Assembly (NCBI RefSeq): GCF_019247635.1
Contig: NZ_JAFBAR010000085.1
Coordinates: 1-64,000, forward strand
Length of the DNA: 64,000 bases
Direction of reading: 5' to 3'
Origin: Mycobacterium sp.
Lineage (GTDB): Bacteria; Actinomycetota; Actinomycetes; Mycobacteriales; Mycobacteriaceae
Positions 26,937-35,412 of the stretch are shown in pieces (position 1 is the stretch's first letter; the number at the start of each line of letters is the position of its first letter). The notes beneath the pieces were generated by a model. That model did no database searches, was not told the DNA's origin, and saw only the letters and a program-made list of their open reading frames with translations. Made by a program: the position numbers and the translations under genes.

Positions 26937-27587
26937 TCAGCAACAGTCCCATTCGTAATGGACCGCGGAGAAGTCGCATGCCAAGAGTTCGTCGGGCGCG
27001 ATCGAGAACCGGCCGGTGCCGAGGTCACCCCAGATGATGCGCCAATCGGACTCTGGTTCATGGGGGTCCGAATCCAGCTGGAACAGCAGAACGTGTCCGT
27101 CGGGCAGGCTGCCGTCCTGGTTGAAGTTCGGGTAGCCTCCCACTCGATGGCCGCGGATGCCCTCATGCTCGCCTTCTTGGGGGCGTCGGCTCATGAGCCG
27201 GCCGACGAGACCAAACTCCGAGTCCGGATACACCAGCGGGCTGAATCCCGGTCTGCGCCGCAGCGCCGGAGGCGACGAGCGCCCGGGGGTGGCGCGTTTC
27301 GGGGTCCAGTTGGTGGTGACCGTGGGGTGATAGATCACCACACAATCGTCGTCTAATCCGGCGGTAATGAAGAACTGAAGCAAACCTTGGCCGGGGAAAC
27401 CCAAAAGGTTGGGGAGTTCGCTGAAGTTCAGCTGCGCGATGAACGCCAGTGGTTTGCCGAACCGATCGAGCGGATGGTCTTGCGGCTGAACAAGGTACGG
27501 CGTGCCACCGACCTTTGATCCCCAGGGATCACTGGGCAGCCGGTGAGTCAGCTCGAGTTCGATTGAAGTCCGCTCCAGCAACATCAC
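26937..27587 (-). CDS. YwqG family protein (DUF1963)
   Basis: The 216-residue protein has the DUF1963 pattern: SKVGGTPYLVQ, LAFIAQLNFSELP, LLQFFI and a C-terminal LLFQLDSDP with IIWGDLGTGRFSI. YwqG-type proteins have no established function. The start is GTG at 27587 or the ATG at 27584. Isolated gene with no clear operon partner. Confidence 0.82.
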   Translation of the reverse strand: MMLLERTSIELELTHRLPSDPWGSKVGGTPYLVQPQDHPLDRFGKPLAFIAQLNFSELPNLLGFPGQGLLQFFITAGLDDDCVVIYHPTVTTNWTPKRATPGRSSPPALRRRPGFSPLVYPDSEFGLVGRLMSRRPQEGEHEGIRGHRVGGYPNFNQDGSLPDGHVLLFQLDSDPHEPESDWRIIWGDLGTGRFSIAPDELLACDFSAVHYEWDCC

Positions 27588-27721
27588 CGGCGCGCCTCCC
27601 CGCGGTTGCGAATCCTGTTATAGCGCACGAATGAGACGGTAGAGGAATGCCCGGCGGAACGTCTTGTCAGAAAACGCCTTCGGGGCTCAACGACCGGAGC
27701 AGCCTCGATGCGGCGCAGTGC

Positions 27722-28090
27722 TCAGCGGTTCAGCTTGCCGTCGCGCACGCCCGTCAATGCGTCGTCCAGCGTCGGGTAGAGCGGGAAGGTCTTGTCCAAG
27801 CCAGTGAGGTGAATTGGCCGCCTGGTCGCGGGGCCGCGTGCCACCACTCCGAACTCCGCGGAGCTGCCGAGCTTCTCGTAGGTCGCGGCCAGAATCTTGA
27901 GCCCGACCGAGCCGAGGAAGTCCACCGCGGAGAGGTCGACGACCAGCGCCGACGGACCTTCGGCAACCACTGCGCCGATCGCTTGCTCCAGAGCCGGAGC
28001 GGTGACCAGATCAATTTCGCCGCTGACACTGACGACGGCGACCCCATCGTGGTCTGCAACCAAGGTGGTGATCGAATCGGGAGCTGACAA
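27722..28090 (-). CDS. rsfB: Anti-sigma factor antagonist RsfB (STAS domain)
   Basis: The 122-residue single STAS-domain protein has VSVSGEIDLVTAPALE and the phosphorylatable Ser of DFLGSVGLKILAATYEKL. It closely resembles M. tuberculosis RsfB (Rv3687c), which binds the anti-SigF factor UsfX/RsbW and releases SigF. The start is TTG at 28088-28090 with AAGGA upstream. It is divergent from the stressosome operon, which makes a functional link to SigF control likely. Confidence 0.93.
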   Translation of the reverse strand: MSAPDSITTLVADHDGVAVVSVSGEIDLVTAPALEQAIGAVVAEGPSALVVDLSAVDFLGSVGLKILAATYEKLGSSAEFGVVARGPATRRPIHLTGLDKTFPLYPTLDDALTGVRDGKLNR

Positions 28091-28272
28091 GGGCGGTCCT
28101 TATGTCCGGGTGTTCACACGTGGTGCAAGCCTAACCTGCGCTTGCGAAGCATGGACAAGATATGCCCTCAACACCCCGCACGACCGGTGCCAGGCTAGTC
28201 TCCCCAATAGGAACTGCGTCCTGCGGAGCACGACGCGCACTCGGGGCGCACTTGTGAGGGCTTGGAGGACAG
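28091..28272. promoter_or_regulatory. Divergent rsfB/stressosome regulatory region
   Basis: This 182-bp region drives rsfB leftwards and rsbR rightwards. The rsbR ribosome site GGAGG ends 4 nt before its ATG. I found no GTTT/GGGTAT pair, so SigF autoregulation of the stressosome operon is not evident. Confidence 0.4.
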
Positions 28273-29157
28273 ATGTCAGATTCGTCATCGGAGTTCGCCA
28301 GCACCAACGCCGCCGTCCAAACGGTTAGCGAAGGTTTGCTGCCCCAGCTGGTCCAACACCTGCGGCAGAACCGAACCGGTCTGCGTGAGGAGTGGGCGCG
28401 CAGGATCACCGAGGCGGAGCTGCTCACCGCGATGACGCCCGAGGAGATCTTCTCCGAGGCGACCGCCGTCTACGACAACTACGTCGAGGTGCTCGAAACC
28501 GGAAGCGTCGAGGCGCTGCAGGACTACGCGCGCGATCTGTCCGAACGCATCATTCCGCGGGGCGTGGAGACCGACGAGGTCCTCGGCATTGTGTTGCTGC
28601 TGCGCGACGTGCTGGCGCGCTCGCTGTTCGAGAAATACCAGACTGATTTCGAGATGCTCACCCGCGTGCTGGACGCCTACGAGCCGGCGGCCAACCGGAT
28701 CGCCAACACCGTGGGTGTGAGCTTCGTGCAGGAGCGCGAGCGCATTATCCGCCAGCAGCAGGAGGCGATCCGCGAGCTGTCGACGCCAGTGCTGCAGGTT
28801 CGCGAGCAGTTGCTGATTCTGCCGATCATCGGCGTACTCGACAGTCAACGCGCCCGGCAGGTTACCGAGCAGCTGCTGCGCGCCATTCGGGCCAACCGCG
28901 CAAAAGTGGTGGTCATCGACATCACCGGTGTCCCCACCATCGACTCCACCGTGGCCAACCACCTGGTGCAGACCGTAGACGCGTCGGGGTTGATGGGTGC
29001 CAGCGTGATCATCACCGGCCTGTCCTCGGAAATCGCGCTGACGCTGGTGACGATCGGGCTGGACCTGTCGAAGATGAACGCGGTCGGCGACCTACAGGGC
29101 GGCATCGAGGAAGCCGAGCGGCTGCTGGGCTACGAAGTCACCCGTACCGGCGAGTAG
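28273..29157 (+). CDS. rsbR: Stressosome scaffold/sensor RsbR
   Basis: The 294-residue protein has an N-terminal all-helical sensor (RsbRD_N type, about residues 20-155), a linker helix (RERIIRQQQEAIRE) and a C-terminal STAS domain (about 170-285). The Thr in IRELSTPVLQV is residue 171, exactly matching the RsbT target of B. subtilis RsbRA; the second target region reads GVPTIDSTVANHL, with Ser after the Asp where Thr is usual. It would form the stressosome with RsbS and bind RsbT. First gene of the operon. Confidence 0.9.
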   Translation: MSDSSSEFASTNAAVQTVSEGLLPQLVQHLRQNRTGLREEWARRITEAELLTAMTPEEIFSEATAVYDNYVEVLETGSVEALQDYARDLSERIIPRGVETDEVLGIVLLLRDVLARSLFEKYQTDFEMLTRVLDAYEPAANRIANTVGVSFVQERERIIRQQQEAIRELSTPVLQVREQLLILPIIGVLDSQRARQVTEQLLRAIRANRAKVVVIDITGVPTIDSTVANHLVQTVDASGLMGASVIITGLSSEIALTLVTIGLDLSKMNAVGDLQGGIEEAERLLGYEVTRTGE

Positions 29158-29186
29158 CCGGCAAGCACAGCTAGCGCGAGCAGGCC

Positions 29187-29576
29187 ATGCCGGTACCGAT
29201 TCTGAAACAGGGCGCGATCCTGATTGCCACGGTGCAGGCCGCGCTCACCGACTCCGACACCGAGCGCCTGCGGTACGACCTGATGGAGCGGGTGAGCCGG
29301 TTCCGCGCACAAGGAATCATCGTCGACGTCACCGCCATCGACGTGATGGATTCGTTCGCGGCCCGGTCGCTGCGCACCATTGCGCACATGACCCGCCTGC
29401 GCGGCGCCGCCACGGTGATCGTGGGGTTGCAGCCCGAGGTGGCTTTCGCGATGGTCCAACTCGGACTGGCGTTCGACGACATGAACACCGCGCTCGACCT
29501 GGAAGAGGGCATAGCCCTACTGAATAAACAACTGGGCCTGGGGAGATCGACGATCGGGCGCGACGGTGCCGGGTGA
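29187..29576 (+). CDS. rsbS: Stressosome STAS protein RsbS
   Basis: The 129-residue single STAS-domain protein has the phosphorylation site Ser in AIDVMDSFAARSLRT (about residue 56), equivalent to Ser-59 of B. subtilis RsbS. It forms the stressosome core with RsbR and holds RsbT until phosphorylated. 29 nt after rsbR; its stop overlaps the rsbT GTG by 11 nt. Confidence 0.92.
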   Translation: MPVPILKQGAILIATVQAALTDSDTERLRYDLMERVSRFRAQGIIVDVTAIDVMDSFAARSLRTIAHMTRLRGAATVIVGLQPEVAFAMVQLGLAFDDMNTALDLEEGIALLNKQLGLGRSTIGRDGAG

Positions 29577-29976
29577 CGCCGTGGTCGCCATCAACAATTC
29601 CGACGACATCGTCGCAGCCCGCAAAGCCGGACATCAGCTCGCCCTTGACCTCGGATTCTCGCTGACCGACGTCACGATGATCGCCACCGCGATCTCCGAG
29701 GTTGCGCGCAACATCACCAGCTATGCGGGCCGTGGGGCCGTCCGGGTGACGGTGGCCGAACGGGAAGGCCGCGATGCGCTGGTGGTGCTCGCCGAGGACG
29801 ACGGTCCCGGCATCGCCGACATCGAACGCGCCATGGAGGACGGCTATTCGACTGGTCGCGGCTTGGGTATGGGCCTGCCCGGGGCTCGGCGCCTGATGGA
29901 CCGATTGATCGTCGAATCCACACTGGGCCGGGGAACGGTCATCGAGATGTGGAAATGGGTGCCGGGCCGTGGGTGA
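29566..29976 (+). CDS. rsbT: Stressosome serine/threonine kinase RsbT
   Basis: The 136-residue GHKL ATPase of the RsbT/RsbW class has the N-box ISEVARNITSYAG, the G1 box AEDDGPGI and the G2 box GRGLGMGLPGARRL. It phosphorylates RsbR and RsbS and, once released, activates a PP2C partner. The start is GTG at 29566, overlapping rsbS; its end overlaps rsbX. The PP2C protein encoded at 30589 is the obvious target. Confidence 0.93.
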   Translation: MPGDAVVAINNSDDIVAARKAGHQLALDLGFSLTDVTMIATAISEVARNITSYAGRGAVRVTVAEREGRDALVVLAEDDGPGIADIERAMEDGYSTGRGLGMGLPGARRLMDRLIVESTLGRGTVIEMWKWVPGRG

Positions 29977-30592
29977 TCACGGTCGACTCGGGCCCATCGA
30001 ATGGGCGACGGCGGGGCGCCCACGGCCAGGCGAGCGCACCTCCGGTGACCAGCCGATCGCCGTCGGCGTCGACGGCGCCGCTCTGTTCGGCGTGCTGGAC
30101 GGTCTCGGGCATGGCCCGGCGGCCGCGAGCGCGGCCCAGCGCGCGGTCGGGGTGCTCCAGGACTGCCCCGAGGAACGGCTCGACGTCTTGGTCCAGCTCT
30201 GCCACCGGGCGTTGGAAGGCACCAGAGGCGTCGCGATGACCCTGGCGCGGATCGACTTTGACGCCGGCAAGCTCAGGTGGACCGGGGTCGGGAACGTCAC
30301 CGCTTATCTGGTCGCCAAAGCGGCGAGCGGACTGGAAATCCGCTCCAGTGCCGGCCTGGTGGGCGGGATCGTCGGTTACCGGATACCGGAAATCATGCCC
30401 ACGCGGACGGTGTCCATCCGCGCCGGTGACCTGCTCGTTATCGCCAGCGACGGCATCACCGACGACCATTTGGACCACATCGATTTCGCTGCCCCAGCGG
30501 CGGTTATTGCCGAGCGGATCCTGGGTAAACACGCGAAGGAAACTGATGACGCGACAGTGCTCGCCGCGCGCCATCGGGGAATCTCGACATGA
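29969..30592 (+). CDS. rsbX: PP2C-type phosphatase RsbX
   Basis: The 207-residue small SpoIIE/PP2C-fold phosphatase has FGVLDGLGHGPAAASAAQRAV (metal site), GVGNVTAYLV, LVIASDGITDD and a C-terminal KETDDATVLAARH. RsbX resets the stressosome by dephosphorylating RsbS and RsbR. The start is GTG at 29969, overlapping rsbT by 8 nt; its stop overlaps the next ATG (ATGA). The order R-S-T-X is that of classic modules. Confidence 0.9.
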   Translation: MGDHGRLGPIEWATAGRPRPGERTSGDQPIAVGVDGAALFGVLDGLGHGPAAASAAQRAVGVLQDCPEERLDVLVQLCHRALEGTRGVAMTLARIDFDAGKLRWTGVGNVTAYLVAKAASGLEIRSSAGLVGGIVGYRIPEIMPTRTVSIRAGDLLVIASDGITDDHLDHIDFAAPAAVIAERILGKHAKETDDATVLAARHRGIST

Positions 30593-32853
30593 CCACTACC
30601 GAAGACTTTCACGCACACTACGTCGCCGCGCTGCGCCGCTATCTCGACGCGCGCGACGAAGACAGCTTGGCTGTCGGCCACGAGCTCGGCCGCAGGGCCC
30701 TGCAGGAACGAGTCAGCATGCTCGACATCGTCGAGAATCATGTCCGATTCATCGACGAGCTGCGGGACGATTTGCCGGACAACACGCCCAGCACACTGGA
30801 ATTCCTGTTGCAAACGCTGGCCCCGCTTGACGTCGCGACTCGGGGATTTCTGGATGGCACAAGGCGTTACGCGGAGCAACGGGCCCGCGCTGAGGGGCTG
30901 GCCGATCGCGACAAATTCCGCACCGCCCTGGTGAATTCCTTACAAGAGGGGTTCTTCGTCGCCGACGCCGAGGGGGCGGTGGTCGACATAAACGCCGCCT
31001 TCGCTGAGATCCTCGGCTATCCCGCCGCGGATCTGCCGTACAAGTGGCCCCATCCCTGGTTGGTCGACAAGAAGACCGCGGCCGAACAACAAGCCCGGGT
31101 ACGGATCGAAGGCAGCGCCGACTACGAGACCCCGATCCGGCATCGCGACGGCAACCTGGCCTGGGTCGCGGTGAGCATCAACGCGGTGCGCGGATCCGGT
31201 GACGGCAAGGTGGACAAAAACGAAAAGGACGTCTATGTCGGAACGATCCGCGACATCACCGCCGAGCGCGCATTCGCGGCCCGGGAGAGCGCGGTGCTAC
31301 GGCTGGCCACGGCGGTAGGCGTGGCCAAGAGCGTGACCGAGGTGCTTTCGATCACGCTCAACGAATGCCGAACCGCGCTCGACGTGCAGCGGGTGGTCGC
31401 GGCGATCTGGTCGGCGGGTGACGGCGAGCCGACGGTGCAGATGGCGGGTGAACCTACCGTGTCGACCTGGCGCGAACTCGATCCGTTGCTGCGCCAGACA
31501 TTTCAGGATGCGCGTCATCAGCTGCCGTTGACGGCAAAAACGGTCGACTGGCCGGATGCTCCGGGTAAGGCCCGCGGCATGGTCGCGGTGCTGTCCGGGA
31601 CCGGTGACCTCGCGTTGTGGTTGGAGTTGCGAGTTCCGCGTTTCGTGAGCGCGGAGGATCGGCTGCTGATCACGGTGCTCATCGGCCACCTGAGCCTGGC
31701 CATCCAGCATGTCCGTCAATTCGAGAGCGCCCGCGAAACGTCGCTGACACTGCAACGCGCGATGCTGCCGCCACTGGATCCCCCGCCCGGCTTCGCGGTG
31801 CGCTACGAGCCCGCGGTCCCGCCGCTCGAGATCGGCGGCGACTGGTATGACGTGTTGCCGGTCGGTGACGACCAGATCGGCGTCGTCGTCGGTGACTGCG
31901 TCGGCCGCGGTTTGCCGGCCGCCGCGATCATGGGCCAGCTGCGCAGCTCGGCGCGCGCGCTCCTGCTCACCGGCGCCCAACCCGCGGTGTTGCTCGAACA
32001 ACTCGACGCGGCGGCGGCGTTCATTCCCAACGCGTACTGCACGACGGTGTTCCTGGCGATTCTGGACATCAAATCCGGGAACCTGCACTACAGCAACGCC
32101 GGGCACATGCCCGCGGTGCTTGCCGGACCCGCGTCCGATTCCGGGGCTGACACGACACTGTTGACGGACGCCAGTTCGGTGCCGCTGGCGGTCCGGCGGG
32201 GCGCGCCGCGCCCACAGGCGTGCCACGCGTTGCCGCCCGGCTCGACGCTGATGGTGTTCACCGACGGTTTGGTGGAACGCAGACACGAGTCGATCGACGA
32301 GGGGTTGGCGCGTGCCGCCGATGTCTTACTGGAGACGATGAAGTTGCCGCTGGACGCCGTCGCGGAGGCAGTGCTGAATGAGCTGGCCCCCGCGGCGGGA
32401 TATGACGACGACGTTGCGATGGTGATCTATCGCCAGCAGCCGGCGCCGCTTCGGATCGAAAGCCCTGCCACCGCAGGGCAATTGGCGCCGGTTCGGCATC
32501 AGCTCGCCGACTGGCTGCGGGCGGCCGAAGTGCCTGCGACGCTTTCGACCGACGTCGTGCTCGTGCTCAACGAGGCATGCACCAACAGCATCGACCACGC
32601 GTACCGCGGTCAGTCCAGCGGCGGGATGCTGACCGAGATCGAAATTGTGGGGTGCGAGCTGCACGCCCGCGTCACCGATTCCGGTTCCTGGAAAACGCCG
32701 GCCGCTGACCCGGGCCACGGTGGGCGAGGTCTGCCGCTGATGCGGGCCCTCAGCGAGTCGATGGAGCTGGACAACACCGCCTCGGGAACGACCGTCAGGT
32801 TCATATTCCGACTGTCGGGGGCCGAGTCAGCTGAAGAAAGGGATGGCCACTGA
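30589..32853 (+). CDS. RsbU_N-PAS-GAF-PP2C-HATPase multidomain phosphatase/kinase switch
   Basis: The 754-residue protein starts with an RsbU N-terminal-like helical domain (about 5-95, the RsbT-docking module in B. subtilis). A PAS domain (about 105-225, LQEGFFVADAEGAVVDINAA), a GAF-like domain (about 240-375) and a SpoIIE/PP2C domain (about 385-610, EIGGDWYDVLPVG, VVGDCVGRGLPAA, VFTDGLVERR) follow. It ends in an RsbW-type HATPase (about 630-750, NEACTNSIDHAYRG). It thus joins the environmental phosphatase and an anti-sigma-type kinase in one chain. ATGA overlap with rsbX makes it part of the stressosome operon. Confidence 0.88.
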   Translation: MTTTEDFHAHYVAALRRYLDARDEDSLAVGHELGRRALQERVSMLDIVENHVRFIDELRDDLPDNTPSTLEFLLQTLAPLDVATRGFLDGTRRYAEQRARAEGLADRDKFRTALVNSLQEGFFVADAEGAVVDINAAFAEILGYPAADLPYKWPHPWLVDKKTAAEQQARVRIEGSADYETPIRHRDGNLAWVAVSINAVRGSGDGKVDKNEKDVYVGTIRDITAERAFAARESAVLRLATAVGVAKSVTEVLSITLNECRTALDVQRVVAAIWSAGDGEPTVQMAGEPTVSTWRELDPLLRQTFQDARHQLPLTAKTVDWPDAPGKARGMVAVLSGTGDLALWLELRVPRFVSAEDRLLITVLIGHLSLAIQHVRQFESARETSLTLQRAMLPPLDPPPGFAVRYEPAVPPLEIGGDWYDVLPVGDDQIGVVVGDCVGRGLPAAAIMGQLRSSARALLLTGAQPAVLLEQLDAAAAFIPNAYCTTVFLAILDIKSGNLHYSNAGHMPAVLAGPASDSGADTTLLTDASSVPLAVRRGAPRPQACHALPPGSTLMVFTDGLVERRHESIDEGLARAADVLLETMKLPLDAVAEAVLNELAPAAGYDDDVAMVIYRQQPAPLRIESPATAGQLAPVRHQLADWLRAAEVPATLSTDVVLVLNEACTNSIDHAYRGQSSGGMLTEIEIVGCELHARVTDSGSWKTPAADPGHGGRGLPLMRALSESMELDNTASGTTVRFIFRLSGAESAEERDGH

Positions 32854-33910
32854 ACCGTTTGCCCAGTGGCGTTTCGGGAAAGCCACCTCAGTGACTCGCG
32901 CATCGACAACAGTCGAACCGGCCCTGCCGGCGGCACACGGACCGCTGTCGACGGCTGTCCGCCGCACGTTGGCCGGACCGGCGTCACACGACCACCTCAG
33001 CCGCATCGGCGCATCCGTGAGCGATTCAGATCCCTACGGTCTGGATCTGCAATTGGCCCTGCACATGTGTTACGAGTTGCACTACCGGGGTTTTGCCGGG
33101 GTGGACCCGATGTGGGAATGGAACCCCATGCTGTTGCAGCTGCGCGCCGAGCTGGAGCGTGTCTTCTTGGCAGGTGTGCGCCGCGACGTCGGCCCCATCG
33201 AAGCCGACCGCACCGCCGCGGCCGAAATGGCTTCGATCTCAATCGAACCCGCTAACGGCACCGGGCCATCTTACTATCTGCGCGACGCCGGGAGCTGGCA
33301 GCAGATGTGCGAATACTTCGTGCACAGATCCGTGTATCACTTGAAGGAGGGCGATCCCCACGCCTGGGTGATTCCGCGGCTGATCGGCGGCGCCAAGGCG
33401 GCTTTCGTGGCGGTCGAATTCGACGAGTACGGCGCCGGTCAAGGCTCCCGGGTGCACCAGCAACTCTTTGCCGATCTACTCACCGCCGCCGGGCTGGACG
33501 CGACGTATCTGGGCTACCTCGATGCCGTCCCGGCTGAATCGCTGGCCGTGGTGAACCTGATGTCGATGTTCGGTTTGCACCGCCGCTTGCGGGGCGCCGC
33601 GATCGGACACTTTGCGGCCACGGAGATCAGCTCGCCGCCCGGGTCGCGCCGCATGGTCGAAGCGCTACAGCGGTTGGGGGCGCCGGCCCCCTGCATCGCG
33701 TTCTACAGCGAACACGTCGAGGCCGACGCGGTGCACGAACAGGTGGTGCGGCTCGACGTCGTCAGCGATCTGGTTGCCCGCGAACCACAGCTTGACCCAG
33801 ACATCGTATTCGGCATGCGTGCACACTCCGTCGTCGAAAACCGGTTGGCCGACACCATTATGGCGTCCTGGGGGCAGAACCGGACATCGTTGCGGCAACC
33901 TTCGGACTAG
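32843..33910 (+). CDS. Heme-oxygenase-like iron-containing redox enzyme
   Basis: The 355-residue protein belongs to the iron-containing redox enzyme family (Haem_oxygenas_2-like). It shows CYELHYRGF (about 77-84), VEFDEYGAGQGSRVHQQLF (about 191-209), Glu-261 and the metal-rich YSEHVEADAVHE (about 288-299). Members include di-iron oxygenases acting on amino or fatty acids. The ATG at 32843 overlaps the switch gene by 11 nt and abuts GAAAGGG; a GTG at 32891 with GGGAAAG 8 nt upstream may be the true start. It converges on the CDGSH gene with a 4-bp overlap. Confidence 0.83.
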   Translation: MATEPFAQWRFGKATSVTRASTTVEPALPAAHGPLSTAVRRTLAGPASHDHLSRIGASVSDSDPYGLDLQLALHMCYELHYRGFAGVDPMWEWNPMLLQLRAELERVFLAGVRRDVGPIEADRTAAAEMASISIEPANGTGPSYYLRDAGSWQQMCEYFVHRSVYHLKEGDPHAWVIPRLIGGAKAAFVAVEFDEYGAGQGSRVHQQLFADLLTAAGLDATYLGYLDAVPAESLAVVNLMSMFGLHRRLRGAAIGHFAATEISSPPGSRRMVEALQRLGAPAPCIAFYSEHVEADAVHEQVVRLDVVSDLVAREPQLDPDIVFGMRAHSVVENRLADTIMASWGQNRTSLRQPSD

Positions 33911-34092
33911 GCGGTCCGGCACCTGCGGTGGCTGGTGTCGCACAGCGGATACTCCTTGCTGCGGCCGCAGGTGCAGATGGCCACCATGAACCGGTCGGAT
34001 TCGACCACCCGCCCGTCGGGCATCTCGATGTGCACTGGACCGGACACCAGCACCGGCCCTTTGGGGACCACCCGTACCCGAGTGCCGGTCAT
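33907..34092 (-). CDS. CDGSH iron-sulfur domain protein
   Basis: The 61-residue protein is almost only a CDGSH [2Fe-2S] domain: C-x-C-x2-S-x3-P-x-C-D-x2-H (CTCGRSKEYPLCDTSH) after a beta-strand lead (GPVLVSGPVHIEMPDG). It could carry electrons for the neighbouring oxygenase-like protein (inference). The ATG at 34090-34092 overlaps the methyltransferase stop (ATGA), so the two are one operon. Confidence 0.88.
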   Translation of the reverse strand: MTGTRVRVVPKGPVLVSGPVHIEMPDGRVVESDRFMVAICTCGRSKEYPLCDTSHRRCRTA

Positions 34093-34769
34093 GGTTTGTC
34101 CGCTCTGATCACGACGAGTTCCTCCGTCCGGCATCCGCGTTGCACCAAGCCGACGCATTCCAGCCAGCCGGCCCGCGCCGACAACACCGGCCCGAATGGA
34201 ATACGTTGGCTTGCAACGACATCAGCGCTTAGACCGCCGCGACGCAACGCGCTTAACGAGCGTTGCACACCGGCAAGCGTCGACTGTACCAGCAGCAGGG
34301 AACCGCCGTCGCACAGCAGAGTTGCCGCCGCTGCGCACAGCGGATCCAACACCAGACGCCCATCGACACCGGCATTCCATGCCCACGAAGGACCGGCAGT
34401 ATCGCTCTCACAACCGGGCGGAGTGGGCACATAGGGCGGATTGGCCACGACAACCTCGAACGGCGCGCAATCGAGCGCCGCGACCCATGACCCGTGCCGC
34501 ACATCGACATTCGCGCCAACATCGGCGACGTTTCCGCGCGAATACCGCACGGCGTGCGGACAGCTGTCGAATGCGGTGACACTAGCGCAGCCCATGCCGG
34601 CGGCGGCGATGGCAACGAAGCCCGATCCGGTGCAAAGGTCAAGTACCCTGCGGCGCGGAATCAACCCACTGCGGCGCATCGTTCGGACCAGCAGGCGTGA
34701 GTCGTACTGCGGCTGGTACACCCGCTCGGCGAACAGGGCATCGTCGGGAGCGGGCGAGATGATCGTCAC
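34089..34769 (-). CDS. HemK-like class I methyltransferase with NPPY motif
   Basis: The 226-residue SAM methyltransferase has VLDLCTGSGFVAIAAA (SAM loop), VTAFDSCPHAV and the catalytic VVANPPYVPTPPG, as in N-methyltransferases acting on amide or amino groups. HemK/PrmC proteins use NPPY for Gln methylation; this one is shorter and lacks the release-factor-binding N-domain. The GTG at 34767-34769 follows GAGAAAGG by 6 nt. Coupled to the CDGSH gene. Confidence 0.85.
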   Translation of the reverse strand: MTIISPAPDDALFAERVYQPQYDSRLLVRTMRRSGLIPRRRVLDLCTGSGFVAIAAAGMGCASVTAFDSCPHAVRYSRGNVADVGANVDVRHGSWVAALDCAPFEVVVANPPYVPTPPGCESDTAGPSWAWNAGVDGRLVLDPLCAAAATLLCDGGSLLLVQSTLAGVQRSLSALRRGGLSADVVASQRIPFGPVLSARAGWLECVGLVQRGCRTEELVVIRADKP

Positions 34770-34848
34770 ATCTGACCTTTCTCGGCAGCTACCGCTCTGC
34801 CGCACCGGGAAGTCACTGGGATGAACCGAAACACGTTGTAGCCGAACG

Positions 34849-35412
34849 TTATTGCCGTGAGGCCGCCGCCGCTTGGGCGAATTGCCTGACGATCGTCGAA
34901 CAGAACGCCTGAAGGTCTTTGGGCGAACGGCTGGAAATCAGGTTGCCGTCGACCACCACCTCCTCGTCTACTACCCGGGCTCCCGCATTACGGAGGTCGG
35001 TGCGAATGCTCGGATACGAGGTCAGCCTTCGGCCCGTTGCCACACCGGCCTCCACCAGCGTCCACGGTCCATGACAGATGGCGGCGACGGGCTTGCCTGA
35101 GTTGACGAAGTCACGCACGAAAGCGACGGCAGTCTCGTCAAGACGCAGCTTGTCCGGGTTCACCGTGCCCCCTGGCAGCACCAACCCGTCGTACTCGGCC
35201 ACCGATGCGTCCGATACCGCGCGATCGACGGTAACGGTTCCGGCCGGTTCGAGGTCGTGATCACGCGCCTGAATCTCGCCGAGCTGCAGGGACAGTAGCT
35301 CGGTCTGCGCCCCGGCCTCCTGCAACGCCGCGCGCGGCTGCTCGAATTCCACCTTTTCCACGCCGTCAGCAGCAAGAAACGCAATCCTTTTGCCTGCCAG
35401 TTCATTCGACAT
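34849..35412 (-). CDS. DJ-1/PfpI family protein
   Basis: The 187-residue protein has the PfpI fold with the nucleophile Cys in AAICHGPWTLVEAG, a Glu-containing GVEKVEFEQP and YDGLVLPGGTVNPD. Related proteins are general stress chaperones, deglycases or proteases. The ATG at 35410-35412 follows AGGAG by about 8 nt. It is preceded by about 250 bp without a gene, containing a short GTTGCA-N5-TGCAAC inverted repeat at 35523-35539. Confidence 0.87.
   Translation of the reverse strand: MSNELAGKRIAFLAADGVEKVEFEQPRAALQEAGAQTELLSLQLGEIQARDHDLEPAGTVTVDRAVSDASVAEYDGLVLPGGTVNPDKLRLDETAVAFVRDFVNSGKPVAAICHGPWTLVEAGVATGRRLTSYPSIRTDLRNAGARVVDEEVVVDGNLISSRSPKDLQAFCSTIVRQFAQAAAASRQ

Noticed and set aside
31297..32286. 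329-codon frame antisense to the stressosome effector
   Set aside because: Opposite a protein with clear PP2C motifs; composition biased and no homology visible.
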